From: Cochliopodium minus | Taxonomy: Eukaryota > Discosea > Himatismenida > Cochliopodiidae | NCBI GenBank assembly: GCA_024220525.1 | Contig: JAMYWO010000009.1 | Span: 222,627-274,533, forward strand | DNA length: 51,907 nucleotides | Direction: 5' to 3' | Part shown: positions 33,617 through 45,600 of the stretch, piece after piece | Numbering within the stretch: position 1 is the first letter of the stretch | How the letters are laid out: each line of letters begins with the position of its first letter | Notes under the pieces: generated by a model | Seen by the model: the letters and a program-made list of their open reading frames with translations, nothing else | What the model was told of the DNA's origin: nothing | The model's database searches: none | Made by a program: the position numbers and the translations under genes

Positions 33617-36333
33617 ATGCATGTGCAATTGATAAGAAAATATATCAAATATCTATTTTATTTCATTCTCATTGCCCAAATCATATTCACTCTCTATTAT
33701 TTCAACTTTTTTGAAAATGAATCGATAAATAGCAACGGAGAATGTAAACATCATACATCATACGAGATGAGATCTTCATTGACTTTATATCCCGCGAATA
33801 TATGGTGGGAAAACGAAAAGAAAATGAATGAGAGATTAGATAATGTTACAGAGGATTTTTTTAAGACAATAATCACTTACATACCTGATAAAAAAGAATA
33901 TAACAGCAGATTAAATGAATTTAGGGTATGTGAATCCAATATTTTCAAAAAAATTAAATAATTCAAAAATATTTCCTCCAAACAAAAAATTCAACAAAAA
34001 AAACATGATAAAGAAAAAGTACAAAGAAAATTTAAAAATGAGATATGATTGTATGAACATAAAAGACGACGAAAATAGAAGAGAATTAATAGTGGAAGCG
34101 TTCAACCACAGTTTTGGAAACTATAAAAAGTTAAAATAAAAATAAAAATAATAAACCAATAATAAACAAAAAAAAATAAAAAATTAAAGAATAACTGGTT
34201 TATTTAAACAAGATTTGCATGGGGATTTGACGAATTAAAACCTGAATCAAAACAAGGATTAGATTGGATTGGCCAGGCATCCACAATAACTGATTCATTA
34301 GATACTATGTTTATCATGGGTTAGTAACACTTTAAATAAATGCTTTTTTAAAATTTTTTTAAAATAACATTTAAAAAACTAGGATTGGATAAAGAGTTTA
34401 ATGATTCTGTAGAGTGGATTGTAAATAATTTAAGTTTCAACGTAAAAAAAAAAAAAAAAATTTCAAATAAATTATCTTTAATAAAAAATTTTAATAAATT
34501 AATTCTCTTCAATAAAAAAAATTTTTATCTTTAATAAAAAATTTTCATTATAAAATAATTATCTTTATAAAAAATTGTCTTGTAAAAATAAAAAGAAATC
34601 ATTGGATGTTTCTGTTTTTGAATCAGTTATTAGAACAGTGGGAGGATTGCTGAGTGCATACGACATGTCCAAAGACAAAAGATTGTTGGACAAAGCAAAA
34701 GAACTTGCGGATATTTTGGTGATTGCGTATAGAAATGATAACAACGGGTTTTTCACTCCCTTGATCAATCTTGCTACCAAATACTCTAGGGAATATAAGG
34801 ACAATAAACCTTATATGAGGGTCCTTTCTGAAATGGGAAGTGTCCAAATGGAATTTTGTTATCTATCTTACTTACTGAACGATCCGTAAAAAAATAATAA
34901 AAAAAAAATTTTAAATTTCATTTTTTTCATATTTAAATTTTTTAATTTAATTATTTTCATATTTAAAACTTAATTATTTTCTAATTTAAAATTATGTTTA
35001 AATACTTATTTAGAATTTACGCATCTGTTTCTCTCAAAGCAATCAGATATTTGGAAAGTATGGAAAGAAGTATTTATCCCCATTACATAGATCTTTCTAC
35101 AGGATATACTCTAAGAGGTAACAAAGTTCTTATTCAATGAAATAAAAAAAATAAAAACAAAAAATTTTATTTGCTTTAAAGGACAATATTCTGTTGGGGC
35201 TTTGGCTGATTCATTTTACGTAAAATTAAAATTACTTTAAAAAAAATTTCTAGATTTAACAACAAAAAAACAATAGGAATATAATTTTAAACTTTATTTA
35301 TTATTGGACAAAAAACCAAAAACATTGAGGAGACTTTACAAAAGAACCATGGATGGATTGAAGGATAACTTGTTGAGGAAAGATAGATTCAATGAGTTTT
35401 ACTACTTTAACATGCTCAACAAAAACGAAAACAAAATGGATCACCTGGCTTGTTTTACTGGAGGGTTGTACGCATTATTATTTATGTTAGATGAGTTAAG
35501 ATGTTTTTAAACATTATTTTATTAATTTAATAAAAAATTTTTAAAATTTTATTAGTGACAGCCAGAATGAAAATTTGAACGTTGCCAAGATGGTAACAAA
35601 TGCTTGTGTACACATGTAAATCCAATATAATACATCAATAAATTCTTTTTTTTTTCTAATAAAAAAAAAAAATTTAAAGGTACAGGAGTACAATTACTGG
35701 TTTGGCACCTGAAATAGTTTATTTTGATGATTTTTCGTAAAAAATATTTTTTGATTTTATTGTGTATTTTATTATTTTATTTTCATTTTTTTTTAGATTA
35801 AGACTTTTTGAACATTATTGGGCTAGTTATTATTTGAGGCCAGAAACTGTCGAATCTTTGTTTGTGTTGTGGAGAGCAACTAAAAACATAGAATACAAAG
35901 ATCAATCTTGGGAAATTTTTTGTGCAATAAACGCAACTGCGAGGTAATAAAAAATTAAATAAAATAAAAAATAAAAAAAATTATTCAAAATAAATGAAAT
36001 TTAAAAAATAGAAAATAAAATAAATTAGAAATAATAAAAAATAAATAAAATTACAATTATCATTCAAAAAATATATAATTAAAAAAAATAACTTTTATTG
36101 CAAGACATGAAAATGGATTTTCAGGAGTTGTAAATGTGAACACTTTTAATTATCCAAGCAACATGAATGACAAACAAGAATCTTTTTTCTTGTCAGAGAC
36201 TTTGAAGTACCTTTATCTCACTTACTCTAGCGATGATCTCATTCCCTTGGATAAATATGTATTTAATACTGAGGCTCATCCTTTTCCTATCATCAAGGAT
36301 TATGACTTTGAAAGGTATTGGGATCTTGAATAA
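33617..36333 (+). CDS. Class I alpha-1,2-mannosidase (GH47), type II membrane protein
   Basis: Twelve exons join to 575 codons plus stop: 33617-33925, ~34020-34129, 34213-34319, 34383-34441, 34596-34885, 35014-35117, 35182-35219, 35277-35494, 35556-35615, 35680-35736, 35797-35943 and 36105-36333. Only the second exon's acceptor is uncertain. Residues 9-30 are a single hydrophobic anchor ([18 protein letters not shown]) after a short cytosolic tail. The catalytic (alpha/alpha)7 domain follows with [86 protein letters not shown] and [14 protein letters not shown], ending FNTEAHPFP with the Ca2+-binding Thr. The WGxDELxP form points to ER/Golgi mannose trimming of N-glycans rather than EDEM. Length is typical of the family. 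Confidence 0.9.
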
Positions 36334-36520
36334 GAAGCAAAGTTTTACATAAAAACAAAAACAAAAACGAAAACACTCATTAAATCTATTTATATGTTTC
36401 ATTAATCATTCTGTTTTAAAATTATTTTGTTTGATTATAGTTTAGCCAGCTATTAAATAAAAATATAATAAATAAAAAATAAAAAAAAAAAAATTGAAAC
36501 ATCAAGATCAAATTTTATAA

Positions 36521-38874
36521 ATGGATACTCATGGTAAACACATTTTCATTTTCAAACAGATTTATTTCCCTTTCCCATTATTTTCTTAAATTTTAATATT
36601 TGTTGATCTTCCTTTCAAAAAGATATAAAGGGTAATTTGGAATATTCACATGAACTTGATCAAGGACCAACAGATAAAGTAAAATATACGATAATAACAA
36701 AAAAATTTTCCATTTTTTGAACAGCATAAAAATCATTCGAAATATATTAAATTATTCAAGATGTGATTCTTAATCTGAATAATCTATCCATTTATACATC
36801 CATATACACCTATAAAAATTTTAAAAAAAAAATTTTCTTGGGAATATTCCTTTCCAAAAAATAAACATCTGATCAATTTTTTATAATTGTTTTGATAATC
36901 TAAGGGATCATTAGTATGGTTGATTTGTTGTTTGTTGGGAGCGGGAAATCTCTTTCCATGGAACGCCTGGATCACACCGTATGATTATTTCACCGAATTA
37001 TATCCCAAATATCCATTCGAATTTGCCATCTCATTGGTATTCAATTATGCAACAGGCAATAAAAAAAAATTATAAAAATTATTAATTCATTAATTTTAAT
37101 TCATTAAAATAAAAATAACATTTTTTAAAACAGTTTTGTTCTTGTTTGTCGGAATCAAAGTTGGAACACAATTTTCCATAAAATCTAGAATGATGTTCGG
37201 ACTCACGGTGGATTTAGTGGTGCTGTTGATAGTGCCATGGATTCCATACATGGGAATGGACAAATTCTCCGCATTCATGATAACTTTGACTTTGGTCTTT
37301 ATTTCGGGTAAAAAAAATTAAATTAAAAAATCCTTAAAAATTAACTATCAAAAAAAACTATCAAAAAAAAAACTTAATTTTATTTTATATTATAAAGGTA
37401 TTGCAACTGCAATTTTGTTTGGAACTACATTGGGTGTTGCTTCAATTTTTCCTCCAAAATACATTACAGCTGTTATGGTTGGTAAATATATTAATTTTAA
37501 ACTATTAATTTTTTTTTAATTCAAATTTTAAATTTTGAATATTTTAAATTTAATTTTTGAACTATTAATTAAATTTTGAATTTTTTAAATTTAAATTTTG
37601 AATTATTCATTTTTTAAATTTGTGAAATTTTTTTGCTTTTTTGTTTAGGTAATGGCGTTGCGGGTGTTATTGTGGGAGGGATCAGAATAATCACAAAGGC
37701 TGCCATTCCTAATGACACCAATACAAGTACCATCATCTATTTCATGATTGCTGCTTTCGTCATATTGCTCAACATCTTCGGTTACTTGGCTCTCCAAAAG
37801 TTGCCTTATGCTGTTTATCACATGCAAAAGGCAAATGTCTCGGTACAAAATCAGGTTTTTTGAAATAATTTTGGAAAAAAATATATTATTTCTCAAATTT
37901 TTTTATTATTAATTTTTTTAAAAAAAATTAGTTTAGTTTCAATTTTTTTATTTTTTAACTTTTTTTTTTTGATTTAAAATTTTTTTTTTGATTTAATTTT
38001 TTTTCCTCTTTTTTAAAGGATGACAAACAACCTCTTTTGTCTGTTGATAAAAGACCAGGAGATGAAATTTCCAAGATGCAAGTTTTCAAAAAAATATGGA
38101 AGGAGGCTTTCACTGTGATGTTCGTTTTCTTCATCTCCCTCGGATTCTTCCCTGGTATGACTTCTTTGATTACACCGAAGAACGAAGATGTATTGGGAAG
38201 TTGGTTTGCTGTCATTATGATTGCGTTGTTCCAATTGTTTGATTTTATCGGTAAAAATAAAAAAAGTTAAAAAAAAAATTTATCTTAAAAAATATTTAGA
38301 ACATTCTTTAATTTGAAAAAAAGAATTTTTCATCTTTTTAAAACATTAACTAAAAAGAATCTTCACTTTAAAAAAAAAAATCTATTTTCATTAAGATGAT
38401 TTATTTGTAAATTTTAATTGATAAAGAGGATTTATTCTTTTTTTATTTTTTTTTTAATTTAATGTTTACTTTAAAAAAAAAATTATTAGGGAGATCACTT
38501 CCTAATTTTGTCATTCTCTTTTCTAAGCGTATTCTTTGGATCCCTTGTTTATTGAGAACAGTAACAGTAGTACTCTTCCTTTTGTGCTTGAAACCTTTCA
38601 TCTTCCAATCGTTTTGGTGGCCGATGATCTTCATGGCTCTCTTTGCCATCACCAATGGTTATTGTGGTACATTGGCTATGATGTACGGTCCAACTGATGC
38701 GGACACCAACGAAAAAGAAACTGCGGGAATTATTATGGTAATAATAAAAAAAATTTCCAAGAAAATTTTTTAATAATTTTTATTTTCAATCAAAAAAAAA
38801 AACTATCTTTTTCTTAGTCTTTTTTTCTCAATATGGGCATATTTTTGGGTGTTCACTTTGCTTTGGTAAACTAA
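36521..38874 (+). CDS. Equilibrative nucleoside transporter (SLC29/ENT family), 406 aa
   Basis: Nine exons join exactly to 406 codons plus stop: 36521-36533 (13 nt, MDTH), 36623-36678, 36905-37055, 37134-37307, 37398-37481, 37649-37854, 38019-38250, 38490-38737 and 38818-38874. Family signatures: WLICCLLGAGNLFPWNAWIT in TM1 (PWN motif), ATAILFGTTLGVASIFPPKY followed by AVMVGNGVAGV in TM4-5, a central cytosolic loop, FFISLGFFPGM in TM7, DFIGRSLP in TM8, and AITNGYCGTLAMMYGP with ETAGIIM in TM10-11. About 11 hydrophobic segments are visible, as expected. It would move nucleosides or nucleobases across the plasma or an internal membrane. Intron 3 begins with GC (ACAG|GCAATA) instead of GT. It lies head to tail with the mannosidase, 187 bp downstream of its stop. 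Confidence 0.9.
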
Positions 38875-39498
38875 ATTTATTTTTAATCATTCTTTTTCAT
38901 CATTTTAATTTTTCACACTTTAGATCTTTCTTTTGTTTCATTGAAATCAATACTTATTTATGACTCTTCTATCTTTAAAATCGAAAAAAATTGTTTTATT
39001 AAATTATTTAAAACTTTTTTTGGATCAAAATTTCAACCAAATATCATGTTATCACCTTTGATCAAAATAAATCACCACATCTCAAATATTATTTATGAAA
39101 AACAATGTCGATTTTCACATGTTAATTTTGGGTGAGAAATTTTGAAGAGATGCATCAATCCTTGAAGATAGAATGGAGCAAGAAAGATTTAGGAGCACAA
39201 AATTAATTAAGTTAATAATCTGAACAAACAGACTTTGAAATATAAAGAAGACTTTCTCATTCTTCAATTGTAATACTATTGAAATCAATCCTCCTTTTCA
39301 AAGTACTNNNNNNNNNNNNNNNNNNNNNNNNNNNNNNNNNNNNNNNNNNNNNNNNNNNNNNNNNNNNNNNNNNNNNNNNNNNNNNNNNNNNNNNNNNNNN
39401 NNNNNNNATACTCCATTTCATTAACACAATTTAATTTGTCTTTATGCACTTTAATAATTACAATGTATTCTGTATATAAATAAATATTTTTTATAATT
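38875..39498. other. Intergenic interval with a 100-N gap
   Basis: AT-rich spacer between the convergent transporter and SDHAF4 genes. It contains a 100-N gap (39308-39407, length unknown). The 64-codon ORF at 38941-39135 has no motif and is probably chance. Confidence 0.6.
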
Positions 39499-39945
39499 TC
39501 AAAAATCAGATGCTCTCCCTTTTATACTCCAATCATTATGAGTTGTGGGCTCCATTCCTTTATATCCACCTATTTCTCCAGTCTTCAAATTCTTATCATT
39601 GTCGAATTGGTATTTATTTTTGTCTTCTTCCATTCTTTTGTGAACTTCTTCTTGTTTTAAGAGTTGCCTTTTTACTCTATCCTTATCTGGTTGAATATTT
39701 CTTTCTTTTGTAATATTTTTACCTTCCAAAGGAATAATTCTCACTTTTCTTGCAGATTTCTTCACATCTATGTCATTCAACATATTATTCAGATTTATTC
39801 CTTCATTCTTTTGATTGGTTGAATAAAATAATCCTAATGCATATTTTTGATTTGAATATTTCACATTTATCTTCATTTTCTTGAATTGATTAAATTTAAT
39901 AAATGACATCTTTTCTATTTTGCAAATAAAGTGTTTGTTGTTCAA
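39499..39945 (-). CDS. SDHAF4: Succinate dehydrogenase assembly factor 4 (SDHAF4/Sdh8 family)
   Basis: A single open frame of 148 codons. The last ~26 residues hold the family signature: GEIGGYKGMEPTTHNDWSIK followed by GRASDF (GG.KG.EPT...DW..KGR.SDF). This small mitochondrial protein binds flavinylated SDHA and protects it until complex II is assembled. The N-terminus is basic with Ser/Asn/Tyr and few acidic residues, compatible with a matrix targeting peptide. The Met at residue 13 (MSFIKFNQFKKMKINVKYSN) is a plausible alternative start. The middle section is charged and variable, as is usual. Its presence argues for a functional succinate dehydrogenase or fumarate reductase in the organelle. 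Convergent with the transporter gene. Confidence 0.8.
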   Translation of the reverse strand: MNNKHFICKIEKMSFIKFNQFKKMKINVKYSNQKYALGLFYSTNQKNEGINLNNMLNDIDVKKSARKVRIIPLEGKNITKERNIQPDKDRVKRQLLKQEEVHKRMEEDKNKYQFDNDKNLKTGEIGGYKGMEPTTHNDWSIKGRASDF

Positions 39946-40201
39946 AATTATTTTTTTTTTTTTTTTTATTTCACTGACAAAAATATAAAATTAGGATAAA
40001 TTAATTTTATTAAAAAACCAATAACGAAAAGAAAATAGATTCATTTAGGGCAAAATACTCTTAAAAGAATAGATTTTTGAATAAATAAAATTTATATAAT
40101 TTTGAACTTAAATTAATTTTCAATCAGCCAACAATTTATCTTTTAAAATTTAAAATAAATAAAAAAAAACTAAAATCAAAAAATAATACCAAACAACTAA
40201 A

Positions 40202-40561
40202 ATGAGCGAGCATAAAGAAAAAAAGGAACACAAGAAGGATAAAGAACATAAAGAAAAGGACAAGGATCATAAGAAAGAAGACCACAAAGAAAAGGACAAG
40301 GATCACAAAGAAAAAGAAAAGGAACATGATAAGAAAGAATGCAAGGAAAAGGACCATGATCACAAAGAAAAGGACAAGGATCATAAGAAAGAAGATCACA
40401 AAGAAAAGGATAAGGATCATGAAAAGAAAGATGATAAGAAAGAAGACCACAAAGAAAAAGACAAGGATCATAAAGAAAAGGATAAGGACCACAAAGAAAA
40501 AGACAAGGATCATGAGAAAAAGAAGGACAAGGAACACAAAGAAAAAAAGAAAGATAAATAA
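40202..40561 (+). CDS. Lys/Asp/Glu/His repeat protein, 119 aa
   Basis: A single open frame starting MSEHKEKKEHKKDKEHKEKD and built almost entirely of K, E, D and H in variations of HKEKDKD and HKKEDHK. Such a protein must be highly soluble and disordered. Regular His spacing amid acidic residues could bind divalent metals, and the composition recalls plant and animal hydrophilins, but these are compositional guesses. The repeat may have grown by slippage of AAGGACAAGGATCAY units. It is a stand-alone ORF with AT-rich flanks and a near-start AACTAAAATGAGC context typical of AT-rich protists. The reverse-strand ORF over the same DNA is an artefact of composition. Confidence 0.6.
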   Translation: MSEHKEKKEHKKDKEHKEKDKDHKKEDHKEKDKDHKEKEKEHDKKECKEKDHDHKEKDKDHKKEDHKEKDKDHEKKDDKKEDHKEKDKDHKEKDKDHKEKDKDHEKKKDKEHKEKKKDK

Positions 40562-40854
40562 AAATTTTGTTGTCAAATTATAAAAAAATGCGAAATAAAA
40601 TTCAAATTGAATTAAATTTAGAAAAAAAATATTTTTTTTTTTTATTTTTTTGAGAGGATTCTAAAAATAATAATGTAGTGGAACAATATGAACCAAAATG
40701 ATATACACCCAAATCAAATGTTAATAAAATCATATTATTCGTTGTCTACTTATTTCCTTCCAAAAAAAAATAAATATTTTCATTTTGTGATGTTTTATTT
40801 TTAAAAAAAAAATATTCCGTTTATTTCATCAAAACAATAATAAAAAGAGTGAGA

Positions 40855-42520
40855 ATGCAAGAGGATTTTGGAATATATATTATCAATAAATTTTATAGTG
40901 AATATGCAAATAAAGATGGAAGTTACTTTATAAATGATTCAGGACCACTTTTATTTGGTTTATTTGCAAATAAAAAAATTTATGATCAGATTGAGAAACT
41001 TATTACTGTAAGATTTCAAAAATAATAATTATTTTTTCAAATTTATTTCGTTATTTATTAGAATTATGGTGGAGTGGTTGAAGAAGTGAATATAAAGGAT
41101 GGATTTGAAGGGGAATATTATATGATTTTAGGATATGATTGGGAAAATTATTCAGATATAAATACAAATATCATCTCTTTTCAATATATTTTGGATTGTA
41201 TAAATATGGGTTCACTATTGGTAAGTTTATTTTGAAAATATTGAAAATTATGGCTAAAATAAAGAAATTAAAGAAGAAATATAAAGAATATACAATAAAT
41301 AGCTCAAAGAATTCAAAATTCCATCAAAATGAAGATAAAGTAATTATGAAGATAGTGGAAATGGAAGAAGGAGGAGAAAAAATGAATCAATTCGATGATT
41401 TATTGTGGCAATCAATAGAGAAATCGGGGATTATAACCTTGATGAAAAGAAATTGGAAAGAAATGAAACACAGATATGAAAGAAATATAAAGGATTCAAG
41501 AACAAATTGCAGTGATGTCGAACAAATAAAATACAACAATTTTCTGATCTATCTGAAATATCTTGATAGACACTCCATCAAACCAAAAGAGAATAAAAAG
41601 AGAACAAGAAAAACATTAAGTAGCGGAAATATGAAAGAAAACGAGAAAGAGAAGGAAAAAAAGAGGGCTTTAAGTGAAGAGAAAACAACAAACAAAGAAA
41701 CAAGCAACAGAAAAAAAAAGAAAAGCAAAAATAAAAATAACAAAAAACGAGAAAAAGAAGAAGCAGGAAAGAATACAGAGGGAGCGGAGGAAAAAGAAGA
41801 TAGAAGACAACCTTCTCCTTCTCAATATCCTGTCACCCAAGATTCTCTTGTCATGAACGCACAAATAGAAGATGATGAGGGAGAGGAGAAAGGGGAGGAA
41901 GAAGAGGAGGAAAAGATAGAGGATTCTCAAGATAAATCAAGAGAGTACGGTAACAACCATTATCTCCAAAGCAGTCTCCAAAACAGAACAGATAACAGCA
42001 TTTCCATCTCTCCAATTAGAAAGGGTTCTCAATCTCCTCAAAGATTGGGATCAGAGTCTCCTGAGGGAAAGGATTCCAAATCTTCTTCTAAAGACCTAAA
42101 GAGTTCTAATAAGAAGAACAAGAAAAAGGCGCCTCTCAAGCGCAAGTTGATTTATCAAGATTCTAATTTGGGCAACGTACCTTCCAAAGATCTCTCCTCC
42201 TACGTTGATGAGTACTCCCGCAAATTCAATGTCACTGTAGAGAAAGTTTTGAGGGCTTTTTATGTTTGCAGCGGAAACAAAAATACAGTTGAACAGTACT
42301 TGCATGATCCCCAAAATAGTAAATTTTAGTTTTCTTTTTTTTAAGTTTTGTTTTCTTTTTAAGTTTCTTTTTGATACTCATTTTTTTTTTTCTCCTTACA
42401 GCCAAACACTGGACTGAATACAAAGATAATTGCATTCTAAACCGCAATTATAGAAATATCTTGCAAGAGTTTAGCGAACGTGAAATTGAAATGAGAAAGA
42501 GATGGTTATTTTCAAAATGA
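40855..42520 (+). CDS. Rap1/TERF2IP-type telomere protein (BRCT-Myb-RCT), ~494 aa
   Basis: Four exons: 40855-41007, 41062-41220, ~41265-42318 and 42402-42520, ending TGA. Residues ~15-104 form a BRCT-like fold: FINDSGPLLFGLF, KLITNYGGVVEEV, and a terminal ISFQYILDCINMGSLL with the usual hydrophobic/C-x pattern. Residues ~115-190 give a Myb/SANT helix set (KFHQNEDKVIMKIVEMEEGG, LLWQSIEKSG, RNWKEMKHRYERNI) with the W-W-RY spacing of Rap1. A long Lys/Glu/Ser-rich linker follows. The C-terminus (about 420-494) matches the Rap1 C-terminal domain: KFNVTVEKVLRAFYVCSGNK then VEQYLHD, HWTEYKDNCIL and EFSEREIEMRKRW. This domain order is diagnostic of Rap1, which associates with a TRF-like or DNA-bound partner at telomeres. 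The exact start of exon 3 is the least certain join. Confidence 0.85.
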
Positions 42521-42685
42521 AATTGTGAAATTAAATTTTATTATTTTATGATTATCTTAAATCTTGATCTTAGCTTGTATCTCGTATATTAACTTCAATC
42601 TTCATTATTTCTTCTTCTTTCATCGTTATTAAAAAAATTAAATAAAAAAATATTGTTCACCAAAAAAAGTATAACAAGAAAATAA

Positions 42686-45600
42686 ATGTATTTCTATGAG
42701 ATTCAGAGTATAAATCTTCTTCCAAAACAAAATATCCATTTTTATAAAATTAATCCATTTTTTTAAATCACATTTGATTTTTTTTAATATGCACATTCAG
42801 TACTGATAGTCACAGGAATACCAGAAAGAACAGAAAATGAGCCCAAGAGAATGTTATATGGAAAATTGTTCAGTGTAAAGCCGAATGGAAAGATCAATTT
42901 GTACAACTGCGAAAGAACAAAAATAATAGATCATTACACGAATTGGGATCAAAAAATACTAATGACATTGAATAAAGGAGAATTGGGGATAAAGATAGAA
43001 ATTTGGGACCACAATAAATATTACAGCGATGAATTTTTGGGATATTGTTATATTCCTCTTGAGAGCATTTTGACTGATGAATTGACATCAAGAGGATTAG
43101 AATTGAAACAAACGGATATAATGGTGGTGAGGGAGAATAAAACGAATAATACAAAGATAGTGAAGAAGGGGAGGAAGAGGACGAAGAGAGTGCAATCGCA
43201 TATAACGATGATGAAGGAGAGGAAGATAATATATCAGATAAATCTCAAGCAATCAGGTAAAGTGATGAATTCAAGCCTGATAGATAATCTGCCCAAGAAA
43301 ATGGCCTCAAAGATAATCAAATATGTCAACGTGGATTCATCATGTGAGCCCGAATCATCCAATCTCTTCCTTAATCTATCCAATCTCGAGCTGCTCAAAG
43401 GCGAGGTGATAAGAGATTGTGCAGAGGAGGTGCAGCTGCTCGAGAAGACGGCCAATGTAGACACTTATGGTCTGGAAAACCTTCATGGCATGTGGCTAAG
43501 GTCTAGGGGCAGGTTGTACATCACCAACTTCAGATTACTCTTTGTATCTGAAAAAGATAAAAACAAAAATTCAAAGATGATAACGGTAATCCTCTCCTTT
43601 TTTATTTTTTTGTCATGTTTTGATACATTAATTTTAAAATATTTTATTTGTTTTTTTTTTCAAAATTAATTTAAACTTTTTTTTTTTAATATTTTTAAAT
43701 TTTTTTCAAAATCATTTTTATTCTCATTGGAAGAAAGAATATTTTTTTGATAATGTTTTATTATTTTAATTACCTTTTAAATTTTTTTTCAAAATCACTT
43801 TATTAACCTAAATTAAAAAATCAACAACATTTTATTGAATTAGTGTCCAATAATGTGCATCAACCTATTGGAAAGAAAAATGTCAGTTCCTCAAATAAAA
43901 ATCTACACACAAAGTAAAAAAAAACTGTTTTTTAAATTTTAAAATATTTTCACTTTTTAAAAAAAATTTTTCTTAATTTTTAAATATTAAATTTTAATAA
44001 AATAGATATGAGAACATTCAAGTTTGTATTTGAGGAAAAGTTAAAGTTTGAGTTGTTTTACAATTTCTTCTCGTACTACCTCGAAATAAGAGACTACAAC
44101 ATGCTCTTTGGGTTCCATCACAAACTTCCCGCCAACAAAGAGGATTTTGGATGGAATTTGTACGATGCAAAAACCGAATATCGCCGCATAGGTTTACCAA
44201 ACGAAAGTAAAAAAAATATTTAAATTAATTTAAAGTTTTTTTAATATTTTAATAGGGTTACAACAAATTTTCCAAAATAAATAAAATAAATTCAAAATTT
44301 TTTTAAAAGTTTGATTTAGTTATGAATTTGTTAATACAGCAAATTTTTAATTTTTTTTTTTCGGAAAGTCTTTCCTCTAACATATTAAAATAATTTTTTT
44401 TCTAACCCAGTTTTAATAGTTTTTTAATTTTTTAATTTAAAATTTATTTTTTGTTAAAATTTTTTTTAGATTGGGAAATATCTGATATAAACCAAAAATA
44501 TGAGCTTTGTGGTACATATCCTAAAGTTTTGGTACTTCCCAAAACAATAGCACACGACAAGGAGTTCATCTCAGAGGCAGCCAAGTTTAGAAGCAAGTTC
44601 AGACTTCCTGTTTTGTGTTGGTACAACAGAGAGACCAAAACTTCCATTTCTAGATCTTCTCAGCCCTTAGTTGGTCTTGTGGGTTCTCGATCTACTAATG
44701 ATGAAGAGTTGATACAAATGTTGAGAAGCAAAAATGACAAAGAATTTATAATTTTTGGTAATAAACTTTTTTAAAATATTTTAATATTTTTTATTTTAAA
44801 TTTTTATTTTAAACATTTTTTTATAATCTTTTAAATCTTTTTCAATATTTTCAATCTTTTATTTTTTCTTTATTATTTATTTTTATTTTTATTTTTATTT
44901 TTATCTTTATTATTTATTTTTATTTTTATTTTTTATTTTTATTCTTTTTTTCTAATAGATGCAAGGCCTAAAAATAATGCAACTGCAAACAAAGTTTTAG
45001 GAGCTGGTATAAATCTTAATTGTCCAATAACACTTGTTTTAACTTTTTTTTTTGAAATCAAAAATTTGTAGGATCTGAAAATATTCAAAAATATCAAAAT
45101 TGCCAAATAAAGTTTATGAATATAGATAATATCCACGTCATGAGAGATTCTGCATCTAAACTTTTAAATTTGCTAAAAAAAGAGTGAAAAAAATGATTTT
45201 TTTTATTTTTTTTAATTTTATTTATTTTTTTCTATTTTTTATTTTATTTTATTTAATTTTCAAGAAACTCTGAAAAAGCAAATGACGAATGGTATTCTTC
45301 TTTGGACGACTCTGGGTGGATGTATCACAAAAGAAAAATCATCCTTTCGGCAGTTCAAATCTCCACAGCAGTTTCTAACGGAAATTCTGTCTTGATACAC
45401 TGTTCTGATGGGTAAAAAGTTTTTATTTTTTATTTTTCTTATATTTCATTATTTTTAAATTTTTTTGGTTTTTTTATACTAAAATTTTTTTATTTTTATT
45501 TTTTACTATTATATTTTTTGATTTATTTTTTATTTTTTTTTATTTTTTAAAATTTGTTTTATTTATTCTTTAAAATTCCTCAATGAATTTAGGTGGGATA

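Noticed and set aside
38941-39135. 64-codon ORF after the transporter
   Set aside because: No motif, no splice partners, and the spliced transporter gene ends before it at 38874.
40136-40576. Hydrophobic minus-strand ORF of 146 codons resembling a membrane protein
   Set aside because: It is the antisense of the Lys/Glu/Asp/His repeat gene; Phe/Leu/Ile richness is forced by AAG/GAA/GAC codons on the other strand.
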